In this document: piece after piece, positions 14,500-28,944 of the stretch | Numbering within the stretch: position 1 is the stretch's first letter | Layout of the letters: each line of letters starts with the position of its first letter | Assembly (NCBI GenBank): GCA_023079485.1 | Contig: CM041084.1 | Coordinates: forward strand, 135,190,792-135,254,791 | From: Archilochus colubris | Lineage: Eukaryota > Chordata > Aves > Apodiformes > Trochilidae | Direction: 5' to 3' | DNA length: 64,000 bases | Notes under the pieces: generated by a model | Seen by the model: only the letters and a program-made list of their open reading frames with translations | Told to the model about the DNA's origin: nothing | The model's database searches: none | Position numbers and translations under genes: made by a program

Positions 14500-15560
14500 T
14501 CCTTACTGACTAGGAAGGCATACATGGATTTTTAAGAAAGGCAAAGAACCTTACATCAGCTACTGGAAAGTACATGCCCTTTAGGAAAGCAGAAACAGAA
14601 AATCAGGAGCTTTTACACAGTATTATCAAAGGTCAATTGTATGTGATATACATGATTGGTTTTCATTACAAAATGACTGACTAAATGGACCAATGGCACA
14701 TGTAATAGAGCTCAGTGTAACAGAGCTCAGCATCAAAAGTTTTGACACCATCTCTTGCAGCAGTATCTTTTTGAAGCTGGCAAAATATTCACTGAATAGA
14801 CAGATACAAAACTCACCTGGCAGCTGTATTCAAAGGGTACGAATGTATGGCTTCATATTCAGTTCATGGCTAGTAATAAACTAGGAAGTCAATAAGGGAT
14901 CTTACACTGTTCAGTATTTCCATCCTCAACCTTGATGGTGAGGTAGAATGAACTCTAGGCAAATTTATGGATCATACTAAACTAGGAAAAGTAGCTCACA
15001 CACTGAATAAAAAAGCTTCCACTCAGAGACTTGAAACTTAAACTCTGGGCCAACAGAAACCTCATGAAACTCAACCAGAGATACAAAGTTCTGCATGACT
15101 GATCAGTAATCTCTTCTCATTTGGCATAAAACAAACCATATTCAACTACATTAGAAGTGGTGGCAGAAGATCAAGTGAAATTTATATTTAGCTAATGAGG
15201 ATGTAATCTGCAATATTAAGCCCAGTGTTTAGTCTTCCACTTCAAGAGAGATACTGGTAAGAACTATAGAGGGTTTGGCTGTTAGTCAGAGGCGTAGAGC
15301 CTATGACCTACAGCAAAAAGTTGAGGCAGGTAGGCTTCATTAGTCTGACAAAGACAAGCAAATGCAAAACCATTTTGTTTGGAAAAGGTGGGAGGACATT
15401 GAAGAGTAGAAAGACTCTTTTCTGGGTTGTTTTTAACAGCTGAATGATCTTGCAGGCAGGTCTTTAAGTGATCACTTGCTGAGACAACACTAGAAAAGGA
15501 CTTAAAGATTCTCTATGAAAGGCTGAGGCTAAACTACAAAACACTAGTAAAAGTAATGAT
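14500..15560 (+). mobile_element. Degraded CR1 LINE, RT region
   Basis: The order of blocks fits CR1 ORF2 on the plus strand: 'catacatggatttttaagaa' (about 14520), 'aagttttgacaccatctctt' (14737), 'tttttgaagctggcaaaata' (14769), 'gaggtagaatgaactctagg' (14940) and 'aacctcatgaaactcaacca' (about 15057). Many indels and stops make this one of the oldest copies here. The 5' limit is uncertain and the 3' part beyond 15250 is barely recognisable. Confidence 0.65.
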
Positions 15561-16283
15561 TCTAAAAAACATGAAAGTGAGGAAATGTTATTTTTACTTT
15601 TCTGCAAATGTCAACAAAACTTTTTCTTTTTTTTTTGTCAGGTGGTGTCAAAAATTGCACTCCATATAAAATAAGCTATAAAGCTTTCTCTGATGTGTGT
15701 TGAACTTCTCTATACAAAATATACTATAATAATTAACTGATAAATTACAAGAACAAACTGACTAGCACCTAGCACATTTACTCAGGATGTAACTGTCAAT
15801 CATGTGTTCTGTTCTATTATGGGGAGAAAAGACCATACAAAAAAAATACAGGAAGTTATGTAAAAGAATGATGTAACATGATTTTGTAAAATCTTTGCTC
15901 ATCTTTCAGATTACTCTTAACACTATGTTCAAGTGTTAGGGATTGTACTGTGTGATATGTAAAATATACCTTTTAAACTAAACCGATTGTAATAAACCAA
16001 ATTAATTTAAAAATTATTAATCTCCCTCCTTCCTACTTATTTCTTTTCCTTTTATTTCACATAGATATTTTGAAGGGATTTGTAGACATGATGATTATGT
16101 GAAATTAGCATGATGTAAAGCAAGAATATAGATTAAGATTTATTCTTTTACTAGAGTTCAAAATTCATCTTTGTATCAAATAAATAACAATATATGTTTA
16201 ATCCTTTTTAAGACATGTTGAAATGAATGTTCAGCAATTGAAAATTAAACAATGCAGAAGCTCAGAAAGACAGGAGATTAAAT

Positions 16284-17005
16284 TCATAGAATAGTAGGGG
16301 TTGGAAGGGACCTCTGGAGATCATCGAGTCCAATCCTCCTGCCAAAGCAGGATCACCTAGGGCAGGTCACAGAGAAATGCATCCAACTGGGTCTTGAAAG
16401 TCTCTAGAGAAGGAGACCACAACCTCTCTGGGAAGCCTGTTCCAGTGCTCCATCACCCTTATAGTAATAGTTTTTCCTCATATTGAGGTGAAACCTCCTG
16501 TGTTCCAGTTTGTGTCTGTTGCCCCTTGTCTTGCCATAGGGCACCACTGAAAAGATACTCTCCCCTTCTTCTTGACACCCACACTACAGATATTTATAAA
16601 CATTAATGATACCCCCTCTGTCTTCTCAAGAATAAACAGCCGAAGGTCTCTAAGTCTTTCTTCATATGACAGATGTTCCTGTCCCCTAATTATTTATCCT
16701 CACAGCCCTCCACTGGAGTCTTTTTAACATGTTTCTGTCCCTCTAAAACTAGGGAGCCCAGAACCAGACACAATAGCCCAGATGTGGTCTCACTAGGACA
16801 GAATAGAGAGGTAGGAGAACCTCCCTTGACTCACTGGACACACTTTTCTTAATGCACCCAGAAATACCATTGGTCTTCTTGGATACAAGAGCACATTGCT
16901 TTCCCATGGATAACACTCCACCAGCACTCGAAGTTCATTTGTCTTGGAGCTGCTTTCCAGCAGGGTCAGCCTAATCTCTACTGGTGCATTGTGTTACTAC
17001 TCCCC
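16284..17005 (-). mobile_element. CR1 LINE, well-preserved 3' region
   Basis: The plus strand begins 'catagaatagtaggggttgg' and 'aagggacctctggagatcat', the reverse complement of the CR1 3' end with its tail. It continues through the 3' UTR and end of ORF2 ('cccagatgtggtctcactag' at about 16780). It is among the better-preserved CR1 copies in the window and reads in the CSMD3 sense direction. Confidence 0.97.
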
Positions 17006-17957
17006 ACAACAAATTAAAAAACATTTTCAAGCGTATTTAGGTATTTGTCTCCATTCATATGATACATCAAACATTGGTCTCACGACAGAACACAAGTATG
17101 ATCATTGAGAACAAAATGTTTGGAAAAGTATTGTGAAATATTCATTTCTCAGAAGATGAAAAATTTGAAGGCTACTCAAGAATGGAGGAGAAAAGTGGGC
17201 TAACATTTGAGTTTATCTTAAAGAGAAAAGGTGGGATAGATCACTAGCAGCATGTAATTCTTTGACTTTTCAGTATTTCCTGGAAAAACTAAAACATATC
17301 AAAGAATGAAATGTAAAAATTTCCTAAAAAATAAAGCATAACTTTGTAGCTGATTTTTTTTTTCATAGAGTAATACTATTCACTACCAATCTGGTATATA
17401 TCAAGATTAACAAAAGAATAGTCCACACTAAAAGTGAAAAAACACTCTGAGGAATACTAAGAAAATTAACCTGCATATATCAAACCTCTGGGTTCCTGAA
17501 AACCCTACTGTAGAAAATACAATAGTCTCTATAAGAGTCCAACAAATATTTATATAATAATATCTGAAACTTCTTACATGAGTTTTTCTTGCTTCATGAG
17601 ATTTTGTTGTTGCCTTCAATTGTGCATTGTCCTTCACAAAAATCCAGTACAACACGTATGTCCAGTAATTGTGCTTGTAATACAGTATTTTCAAGAGAAA
17701 ATTATTTAACTTACCTTCAATCCAATTTTTGCCAGATTATTAGAGGTTTATGCTCTCTTCCAATTAGGATTTTTATCTTTTTTGCATACTAAGTACAAGT
17801 TATATTGCACTACATAATTGCATACAGAATTCCATTTCAATTTTTAGTGAGAAGTTTGGTTTTGGAAGAGTAGCTCAACAACAGCAATAATTTTTTAACA
17901 CATGCATTTTCCACATTAAGTATTAAAAAATGAAATAATAGTAGGGTGCATATTTTA

Positions 17958-18113
<156 letters not shown>

Positions 18114-19119
18114 TTAGGAAATATAGACAAGCAATTATCAAATGTTAAAAAGTACATTATCTGCATTTTAGGTCCTCTAAAATAGTTTTTTCTACCAATT
18201 ATGATCACCCATATATCTCTAGTTTCATGTAAGATATATAAGCAAAACATGTATTTTCTGGTGGGTTTTTCATGTTTGCAAGGTTTATTGCCCAAAATTA
18301 ACAGAAGTTTATTATAAGTTGTACTAAACAGCTGTTTACAGCTGTTTTCTTTTTTATATTATTTTGAAACAATATGGAAATGTTGTTACTGTTCTTTTAC
18401 AAACATCAACATTTAAAGGATTACTCAGCAAATTTAGCTCTGTAAGATTTTACTCTGAACATTATCTAATAAATGTCATCTCCATTAAGGGCTGACCTTT
18501 TCTTCTTGAATGATAATAAAACTTGAATGCACAGGCTCATGCTGAGAGAATTACCTTTAATCAGTATTGAAAATGTAGATATCCACAAAATACGTTGATC
18601 TGAAGGTAAATTTAAAATGCCAGTTTGATTTGTGTATATTTATCTTACAATAAACTAAAATGGATTTTCAAAGAGAAACTTCCAGAAATTCATATGTAGC
18701 AATGTAATTCTAAGCATATTCAACTACCTCATCACTCCTTTTCTTTTAATGCATCGTATACTTTCTTCTAATTTATACAGCTTGCAAAAAACCATATGAA
18801 AATAATTTTAAGTGAAAATAATTCTGTTAATTTTGGGTTTAATTTTTGAAGCTGGTCAAACCACAAGGCAGTAGATTGGGGAATAAAAAATAGCAAGAGG
18901 TTGGTTATTACTTAGTAAATTCATGGTCCAATAAAACATTTTTATAAAAAAATGCAAACTGACATGAAATCAACTTAATAATTTCATTTTTTAAATCAAC
19001 TGTACCTGGATTTTAAAAAATGTTATTTCTAACTATACTTCTAGTGGATGTTAAATTTCTGCTTTTAAAGGAGGACAAACTTAGAAGTTTTTCCTTCCTT
19101 GGGATTTGTCTTCTTACAA

Positions 19120-19445
19120 AGAAAGAGAAGAATTGGTTTGGTAACCCTGGAGAAGTCAAGGGGCAAATGAAAGTGGTGCAGAGGGTTAGAAGGAAAATGT
19201 CTCCACTTAGCAGGCTGCTCAAAAACCTATCAAAATCAGCTCTTGCCAGCAGGAACCACAGTATTTATTGTTCTCTGTCCTGAAAGAGCTGTGCCATGTC
19301 CAAGGTTATTCTCACAGCTAATAAAGGCAATCTCTATTCCCCTGCATCTTTATGCTCAGGAGACCTTTGGACCAGGAGGGCTTTCCCTCAAGGGTCCATG
19401 CATATTACCCCGTTTCAGTCTTTCTCTCCCCTCATACTCGTAGGC
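19120..19445. other. GC-richer block of unknown origin in an intron
   Basis: It is more GC-rich than the surrounding intron and contains 'gctaataaaggcaatctcta', which could be a polyadenylation signal of an old retroelement. Short open frames on both strands show no domain. Confidence 0.25.
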
Positions 19446-20771
19446 ACAATGAAATCATATTAACTATAGAAATCCAAGTTTCTAGCAGTCTTGGAATATA
19501 CACATCTTTGACAATTACAGTTCTATAAACTGTATTTCATCAGGTCACCTAGTAGGAACTTGTTTGATGAGCATTTCAAATTAAGTATATTTGAAATATC
19601 TGGGTCCTTTTACATAGTTCCAAAGCCTATCAAGACATGAGAATTTCAGAATCAGCATAAGTAGCCAGAGTATATAGGAAAAGCTTTAAAACTTTGTGTA
19701 GAGTTAGGATTCCCTAAGCAATGAAGGAAGGGAAAATAAATACACTTGAGAATGACTACAGAAAAAGACACTTTCTCATTTCTGTGAGTCTGTTAACTTT
19801 TCTGACATTTAACATATGTTAAAACTATAGCTAGACTTATTCATGATGTCTGATAATAATATTAAAGAAATAAAAATAAGATGGTGACATTTGGGGACCA
19901 TATCATGTATGTATGTAAACAGAATAAATTTTTATTATAAACAAAATAAAAAAATTATTTAAGCAGCGCTATTTCAATTTATTGTAATAGATGTTTTAAT
20001 ATTTCAAATAGTTACATTATTTTTCTGCACTGTTTTTCCCCAAACACAGAGAATGGAATGAATATTCATATAAAATAGAATATTCTACTGGATTTGAAAC
20101 CACAAGATCTATTATATACTTCAGTTTCTACCAAAAATTGAAGCTTGAAAATACTATTGGTTTTTGCCATTTTCTGTGAAAAAAACTAATTCTTAAAACA
20201 CTCCATTAAATTGTTTTTAAAACCATAAATTATGGATCTATTAATACACATACATAAAAATATAAAGGCTTATGTTCAGAAAATCAACAAAATAATTACA
20301 GTGATTAAAATAAAACACATACCACAGGAAAAATTCAGAAAAAAAAAATTTATAAGTCATTAAACTCCTTTTTTTTCCTATCCCAAAATAGAAATGCATT
20401 TAAGAACAAACTTAAATCCATTTCTGTTAAGTACTTCTGTTAAGTATGAGAAATAAATGCACATTTTCTCATTCTTGTTTTTACTTATCCTTCTTTCTAT
20501 CTCTCTATCTGTCTTTGTTTTACACCCCAGATAGTCATAGTTCAAGAAGCAATGAGAGGCTCCTCTAGTGAAAGCAAACTTTGTTTCCAAGTATGTCATC
20601 ACATCATTCTGGCTCTACTCTGTATAAATCACCTATGGATGAGTACTGAATGTTAAATAATTGATATATTTAAAAAAATGTAAAATAGGGAAAAGACATA
20701 CACATGAAAAATGTTGGATGGTAATTTCTTAAGACATTGGTAATACAAGAAATAATGTAAAATAGATATTC

Positions 20772-20899
20772 ACTTATCCTTATTTCTATTAAGGATAAGT
20801 CATGTTAATGACTTATGCCATTAATGATGACATAAGTTAACGATTTTAATGATGACATAAGTTTATGATGGTCATCTTTTTTTTTTTTTTTTTTTTTTT
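20772..20899. repeat. Cluster of hairpin, 25-bp-spaced direct repeat and T run
   Basis: Arms acttatcctta (20772-20782) and taaggataagt (20790-20800) are perfect complements. They are followed by two copies of ttaatgatgacataagtt at 20821-20838 and 20846-20863. A run of 23 T follows at 20877-20899. Confidence 0.9.
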
Positions 20900-22649
20900 A
20901 AAGGACTCTATCATTGTAATACAAGTACAATTCCGACTGAGGTCACACTGGGAATTTTACCTAAAGTCAACAGCTAAATACATAGGGCTTTCATGAAATG
21001 CTGCCTCCTTTCATTTCCTCAGCTACCAAAAAAACTAGCCTGGATTACATTTATGATCACTAAGAGAAAAAAGCATCACCTATTAGTGACTCACATAGGT
21101 AATCTACTCTGCATAACCAATAAATGAAGATACAGAAGTTTTCAGTTTTACATAGAATATCATAACTTGAAAACATGAAAAGACTTTGAAAAATATATTG
21201 ATAAATTTCATCACTCATTTTGTAACAATCACCTTTAGATATTCCAAGTGTCTCGTATTTTGCTAGAAATATACAGTTCCTATTAATGTTTATGTAATGA
21301 AATATTTAATTATTTGTGCAAAATAAATTTTTAGAGAAGTAATGTTTACCAGCCATTATATTATTCTCATTTGAAACTAGAAAAGCACAGATGGACCATC
21401 AGACAGAAACCTCAGTCATGTAGCCTTTACACACTACCACAACAGTCTTACTATTACTTCTTGCTATACAATGACTCTACCCTCCAGTCACCCAATATGC
21501 ATAAAAAAGAGTATTTGATTTTAAATACCTTGATGTAATTTTTTTACATTAAGAAATGTCTTACAGAACTATTTAGGTGATGCAGTTTGCTGAAAGGTAA
21601 TATGCTACATTATAAAATCTGCACAGTAGTGTGTTTTGCTTTACTTTTCTTGCTTGGCAAATGTTAAAGGGTCTCACTAATTGAAGACATTTTTATAAAA
21701 AAGAAAAAATAATAATTGCATCTAAAATGTTGACAGTTTAAAATCTACAACTGAAAACTGCATTAAAAGTTAACAGACCAATGTGCTTTACATATTTTTT
21801 GAAAGTGATTCCTTCACTGACAGTTAAAAAAACAAATCAGTGCAAATGTGTCCAACTTAAGGAGCTCCAAAAGCATGTGCTTTCGGTCCTGTGAAGTGTA
21901 ACGAAATGTAGTATAAGCAGGCATAGGCTAAGCATTTAATCCATCTTTATTTTTATTTTAGCCAAACAAAATTTGGTTCTAGTCCAAAAAGGAACTCTAT
22001 AAAAATGGCATGTTTTTTTTTAAAGAGATATTGTTTTAAATATATTTTGAGTCAGATCTGTTTATTTGTTACAGAAGTGCCTGACCCCTGTAGTTAATCA
22101 GGACTTCTGTAAGATACCAAGCATTTTCACTTTCTGTTTTTTTTTAATTAACTCACTAAGAATCTCCAGAATTTTAAAAACTACAGTTAGTTAATCAGTT
22201 CAAAATGTCAAGTTAATGAAGAAAAAAAATCAGAAAGAGACCTCATATCTGACACTTGAAAAAAACATGTAGTTGCACTTTTGAAAATGAGGGTAGACTT
22301 TGTTTTGTATAGCCTTTTGCTGCTAGTACTAATTTTCAGATAAAATAATTATTACCTGCTCACAGCTAAGATTTAGCTGATATCTGGGAGGCTGAATATT
22401 TATTTCTCTGTAAATGCTGCAAATTTAATGTGAAATTACTAAGTAACACATCATTCTATAATGCCAGATTTATAGAAAGCCTGCCTTTAGAGTAGAACCA
22501 TATTAAAAATTCCCCATGCAAACTGGAGAAACAGATTTAAGTCAGTTATATTACCAGAAATACATAAACAATTTTGAAAACACACAAACAACACGGCACA
22601 AACTTCACTCTTGCACTAGAAAAAAGTAACAAAAAAGGAGTACACTCAC

Positions 22650-22727
22650 AGATAGAAAACTTGTTGCTGTTGTCTTTCCCTGGAAACAATTTAAATCCTC
22701 TAGATTTAAAATCTATGGCCTTTTTCA
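22650..22727 (-). CDS. CSMD3: CSMD3 coding exon, short basic linker (78 bp)
   Basis: Joined to the preceding G it encodes VKKAIDFKSRGFKLF followed by PGKDNSNKFSI, identical to human CSMD3 as remembered. Seven Lys/Arg against two Asp make it strongly basic, and it has no cysteine. The acceptor is tttaactag|TG. The donor is CT|gtgagtgt, a strong site. It enters and leaves in phase 1 (78 bp, 26 codons), so it is a second frame-neutral cassette beside the 309-bp exon. The extreme conservation, compared with the freely drifting linker exon before it, suggests a constrained function. What that function is cannot be read from the sequence. Confidence 0.97.
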
Positions 22728-25700
22728 CTAGTTAAAAAAACAAACAAAAACATGTATCAGGCAATACAGTCTAAAATATTTCATTTCATATGACAAATTT
22801 TTTTCATGGAAGTCTATACAAATTAGAGTACCAGCCACCTAACAAGCTCATCTTGTGTAAGTTCGGTGGAAAACATTTTCAAAAAACCAAATTTGTGCAT
22901 CTGACAATGAAAAGAAATACGATTTGTAACTTCACTTTTCTCCCACATAGCAGAAAAAAAAACCCCAAACCCAAATCCACTGTAGATATGTTTGCTCTGA
23001 AGCAGCTGCATGGTTAAACCTTATCTAGTGTTTCTTCTGTATTAAGACATAAGAGCAGTAGTGGTTACACCCTGCTCACTCCATTACTAAATTTGGGGTT
23101 TTTTTGTGCACTTTTAATTCAATTATCCTTCCCAGTGATAGAAAATTGAAAAAGAAAAAAAGAGTTGTCAGTGACATGTTACTGAAAGCCCAATGAAATC
23201 CAATACATATGCTAACATCTGAATTTCATAATCATCCAAGCAATACCAGACATACATTAATCTACATATATTCTGAAATGGTTATATCAGCAGTAAAAGT
23301 GCCAGCATACTTTTTGTTAACATATTTTGTGTACTACTTCAGTTTTTGAAATTGACATTAAATTAAGTCGGTATTATATGTGGGGCAGAGGCAACAGTTT
23401 AAAAATTTATGTGCTTTCATACAAAGTCATCCACAAAGTAACACATCGGAATGAATACACATTCTCAGCATCTATAGCCACCCATATTACTTCCCCAATC
23501 TTAAAGTATCCCCGCTAGTTATTTTCAAAATCTACTTTAGCTATGTTCCTACCTTTAGCATGGAAGAATAATTTTTATAAGGAAAGAGACTTTTATTATC
23601 TCTGCTTAAATTACACTAACAAACGAGAAATATTTTAATCATGGAAAAATACCTGCATTAAATGAAGCAAACCAGGCTAATTTTCGGTTTTAATTACAAA
23701 GATTTGTATACTAAAAAAAAAAAAAAGGAAAACCAGACTATTTTTCTGCTACTGCTCCTCTTTCTAACTTACAAATTATTATTTTCAAAATCTGCTGTGA
23801 AAGGTAGTTTGCTCCCACCATTGCAGAATTTTACTATTTCTGTAAAAGCCCTTATTTTGGGCTGTCTTTGGACAAATGGATTTTATTAATCTAGGTATAT
23901 GGTGTAGCATCAACATATTATTGAAACAAAATAATTACTAAAAAGAGATTAAAGCTAAAACATAATAGATATCAAAAATGTAAGAAAGAATAAAGCACAA
24001 ACAGCACAAGAAATTTTTTCTTTCAGTCATTATAGCCCCTTTTTTCTCCAATGCACTCTGCTAATAAGCAATGAACCATAGCTAAAAATAGAGCTTCTAA
24101 AAAATTAATTTTTACCTATAGGTTAATTTTAGGTGCACTATATTAATGTGAAATTATAGATTTATAATAATTATATAAGAATATATATATAGTATCATAT
24201 ATATATAAGAATTATAATAAAAATCTATATAGAAGGAGATGCTATATGTTGGCTACAAGTAAGTACTGCTGTTGAGACTGAAGAGATTAAAAGAACTAAG
24301 TCAAAGAGAAGGTAATCTAAGAAGATAAAACAGTGTATCATCAAACAATTTTTCAGCACTTGTTACCTTTTTACACAAAATCGATCCATAGTCAAATAAA
24401 CACTTATGGTTTTGTGCCTCTTATGAGGGGGCATAAATACCCAAGTAGCAAAATGCCACTGATGTTATTAAATAAGAGTAATCCTTATCACACAGGAGAG
24501 CAGACCAAGATTCAGGAGAAAACAGCATATCACTAAGAAGGACAATTTATAGGATACATATAGGACATGTTGATAATTATTATTACACTTCTGATGGAAG
24601 AGTCCATACTTTCTTCTAAATACATTGAAGCCTTTATCTCAAGTGGCAAAACCTAAACTTCCTTGGGTATCATCATAATGTAATCACTAAACATTGCTAA
24701 TGGTTCTAGAAAACACTAATTTGAAGAAGCATAACTTATCTCTTGCCACTAAATACTATTTTTCCTTAAAATCAGTAGCTTCCCTTCCCACACCCTGTAC
24801 TCACCCTTCAATTAACTGCAATCCAAAAGCAATTCTATCCTCAGTAGGTGTCATGGACCTAAACCTTCACATAGTAGAGCCATGCTGAAATAATAGTAAT
24901 GCTCTTTTGTCATTGTGTGAGATTTCTAAAATGCTATTTCTACCTAAACAAATGTAGGATTATAACTGTAAACTTCTTTTTGCCTTCTTTGAGCATCAGT
25001 GCAAACACCTCATGAATCAGAAGACAGACCTAGCTATTCTTCCAGCACCAAAGTAAAATGGGAGTAGACTTGAATGCATCATCTCATGTACTCGGATTGA
25101 TTTAAATAATCAAATTATGAAGATGTTTGCCCTTTATTTTCAGAAATCATTATAGCAAAGCATAAAAGAACTAAGAGGAGTTTGGGTTTTTTGTTTGTTT
25201 CTACTCATCCTCAAACACCTGAATGGCTTATCTACAGTTTAGGCACACAAGAAACAGAATTTCTAAGATCTAAAATGGAACTGGAAATATTTACAAGGGT
25301 GCCTTAGTGAATATGTTTTTTTAATAGCTATTTTCATTGCTTTGCCAAGGCTATTAAATATTACTAGAAAAACAAGCAATTCAAGATCTCTGAAGGAAAA
25401 ATTTTGTTTTGACTGGGTTTTTTATGCTAATTTATTTATCAGTATTTTCTTAATACACTCTAAAAGTGTGGTTATAGAAAAGAATTTGGTTCAAACATGC
25501 CACCACTAAACTATGTGTCAGGCTGCATATGGATATACAGATATAATAACAAATCCACCATGACAAAAAAAAATTCCCATACCCAAAATGCAATAAATAC
25601 CTCTTTAATACTTGGTAAACTTGACCTTATTTTGCATGTGCCAATGTGGGAACCTGTGAGCAGGTAACTGTTCATAAATAGTTTTAGCACCCTGAGAGAT

Positions 25701-28700
25701 AGATACCTGAGATGTAAATTTACAGGAGGAAAATTTGCTTCTACAATATACAAGCATCAGGTGATTATATTCCCGATGCAAAGAATATCTATTTAAAAAC
25801 TGACAGCCCATAAACTCATGTCTCTCTTTAAGTTTTGCAATAACATTTATGTAAAGGGCTTTTTTATCCAGCTTGTATTGTCTGTGATTTTTAAATTTTT
25901 AACCAAGTGTAAAAGACATTTAAAATACTGACAACTGAGTTCTACGGAGAAGAAGCACTGAGGCTGCATTACTACAAGTAACTGTGAAAAGTATTAACCA
26001 TGGAAACTTTGGCTTCTTCTGACTTTACATACTTCTTTTCCTTGGGTGTAGCTCAAAGCAGTTAAAACACTAAAACACTCCTCTTCCTGAAGCTTCCTTA
26101 CGTTGTATTATAGCAATATACCACTCAGCTAATGGAGATGGAGAAGAATATCATAATATACAACCCATTATTTCAAGATTGTGCATACAGCCCTCCCTAA
26201 ATGACACCTGTAGAAATGCAATATGATGTGAAAAAAAATACAGTAGCACAGGTTTTGTGCTTCCTTGCAATCTCTGTATTCTTCTGTTTCTCATTTTTTA
26301 CATTTTATTGAAGTAAATTGTAAAGAATTCTGCTTGGCACTGTCTGAAAAAAAAACTGTTAAAGGAAATTCCAGGGGCACAGTCTTTGACACTATATTGT
26401 CTCAAGATATTTTTTTACAAGACTGAGAGATAACAGTGCAGCCTGAGTGCACTCAACTTACTATTCAAGCACAGTTCAATTGCAGTTCAATTGAGTGTTT
26501 CTTTGGTTTTTGGTTGCGTTTTTGTTTTTGTTTTTTGCATTTTAGACTTCATGTTTGCAATGCCTGTGATGCAACTAATTACCCAGAATTTCCCAACTCT
26601 GACAGCACAAATAGAAGATATCCAGGTAACTCTTCTAGGGACTACATAGATTGGGGAGGAGGAAGATGGAGCAATCTACTTAGTTTTTAGGTGATGGAAT
26701 CTCAGGTTTAGGAAATTTCCATAACAAATCTCTCCATCTAGCAATTACCCAAGTAAACTTTACTGTAAAACTGTAAACTCAGTGTGACCCAGCACACTGA
26801 CTGATGTAGCACTGTCTTCTAGACCCTTTGTGCACTTTTAAAGTTGGCATTGGATGATAGGAATTTTCATTCATTTGGCATTATTTGCATAGGTTGATAA
26901 TTTCTTAAATATGAAGAACAATTCAGAACATGAACAATCATCACATAAAGTGATGAACCACCAGCTTTTCATAATATTCCCTTTTTTGCTGTTTACATGA
27001 GCTAATCTTATCTTCTTTACTATTCCACCCCGCCTCTGACCCTTGCAACCCTAAAATGCCCTCATCAAGTATAGAAGTACAGAGGGCCTACACTTCAAAA
27101 GACTGCATCTACTGCTGCATTACCAAATTACTGCACTTTCTTAATAATATATTGCGCTACTACAACACACAAATACTGGTTTCTTGATCATACAATATTT
27201 TAAACATGATGTAGTGGTGGACAATAAATAAAAGTGAAAAGTATTTTGACTTCTTGCTAAATGTAGAGATATTTATAAGCTACTCCTCATTATAAGCTTT
27301 TAAAGAGATAGTATTAGATTTCTGTTTTATTTCAAATATCTTAGTTTGGCTGACTGGGGTATCTATTATATTGTTGCCTTACAGTTAGGAAGTTTTACTC
27401 AGAATGAAAGAAAATACAAAGAGAATGAATGTAAAATTATTTCCATAAAATGAAAATCTCTGATAGTTCAATTACCATAACTATATACTTTAATGAAACC
27501 TGCAATAGGCAGGTTTCTAACCTAAGGTGTGCATTTCATGTTTGTACTACAATTTAATATATTTTATTTTTATGTGATCTATTTCTATTTGAATTGTGTA
27601 ACTTCTCAGGTTCATAAAGTAATGCAATAATGGGCTGAACAGTGTAAAGTCGGTTAGAAAACATACTGATAAAATATTTTTTTTAAACAGGTTCCATGTA
27701 TATATAGAGTGGTTATCCCACATAATGATATTGGATTGAGAAGGATGAGGAAATGTAGTCAGTTTACATGGATGGCCTTTAAAAAGGTCAAAATTACAGT
27801 TTTTCTACTGTATTCTACAGTATATGTATATAGAAATTCTCTAATTTGTAAAATAACTGTTTAAAAGAAAACAAGTAATAGTTAATATATATATTTTTAA
27901 CATCATGTATTATTGCACCAATGATAAATGGTTTCTTATATTCTAAATACAATGCATTTGATTTATACTAACATATTGTGGTTAAAATAAGAAAAGCTGA
28001 ATTATTGAGGGAAAACTGCGACACAAAACATCAGAAAACGTATCAATTATAGAAGTTAGCGTACAAAATGTAATAAAGAATGATTAAGAACTGAGGGAGC
28101 TGCAAGGAAAATAAATAAAAATCACATTATAATAAAATTGACAGGCAAGTATAAACAGCAATAATTCCATTTAAAGACTGAAAAACTAATTTCTTGAAAT
28201 CAGCATGACTAACTTTCTTTTCCTCCTTCTTTCTAATCGCAGTGGACTTGACCATTGGATGAAAACTGATCTCCTTTCTTGTCATTTCTATGAACTGGGA
28301 ATATGTCAAGACACTTAGGTATTATTGTGAACTGTCCTCTAACTGAAATCTATAAATTAATAAACCTTGGGTTATACAGTTCATTCACTGGCCAGGACAT
28401 ATCTATGTGTCTCAGTAATCAGGTATTTCCTGATTATCCTGATTATAATAAATATTATGAAACATTAAACAAATGTATTTCAATGATTCAGCTTCAGTGC
28501 TAAATGGTATCTTTGTTATGCTAACAAGCATTTCTTGGAACCTTCTTTAGTTATTGCAAAAAATAACTTCTAAAAGCACATAAATCTTATATACAAGTTA
28601 TATAACTTGTACATAATACTTAAATACAGGTATTCTTATATATATGTAGGAAGGTAAGAATCTTACTGCAAAATATATTTACTTTTATTCAATCTCACAT

Positions 28701-28923
28701 CTTTGTAGTTCTGGTTTTCCCACATAACAAAAAAAGCCCCCAATAAAAAATCTGAGGACACAGGCAAACTGATTTCCTACTTGACACTCACTCTGCTCCT
28801 ACTTTTCTCTTCCTGATTCTGAGTAAACCTCACAAAAGTTATATTTTAATACATTTTCTGCAAATCCTTAAAGTTTATATCAAATAATCCCAAAGCAGTA
28901 TTCTAACACTCACAGAAAGTTCT

Positions 28924-28944
28924 AAAAAAAAAAAAAAAAAAAAA
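28924..28944. repeat. Run of 21 A
   Basis: Homopolymer within the 11.5-kb intron. Confidence 0.9.
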
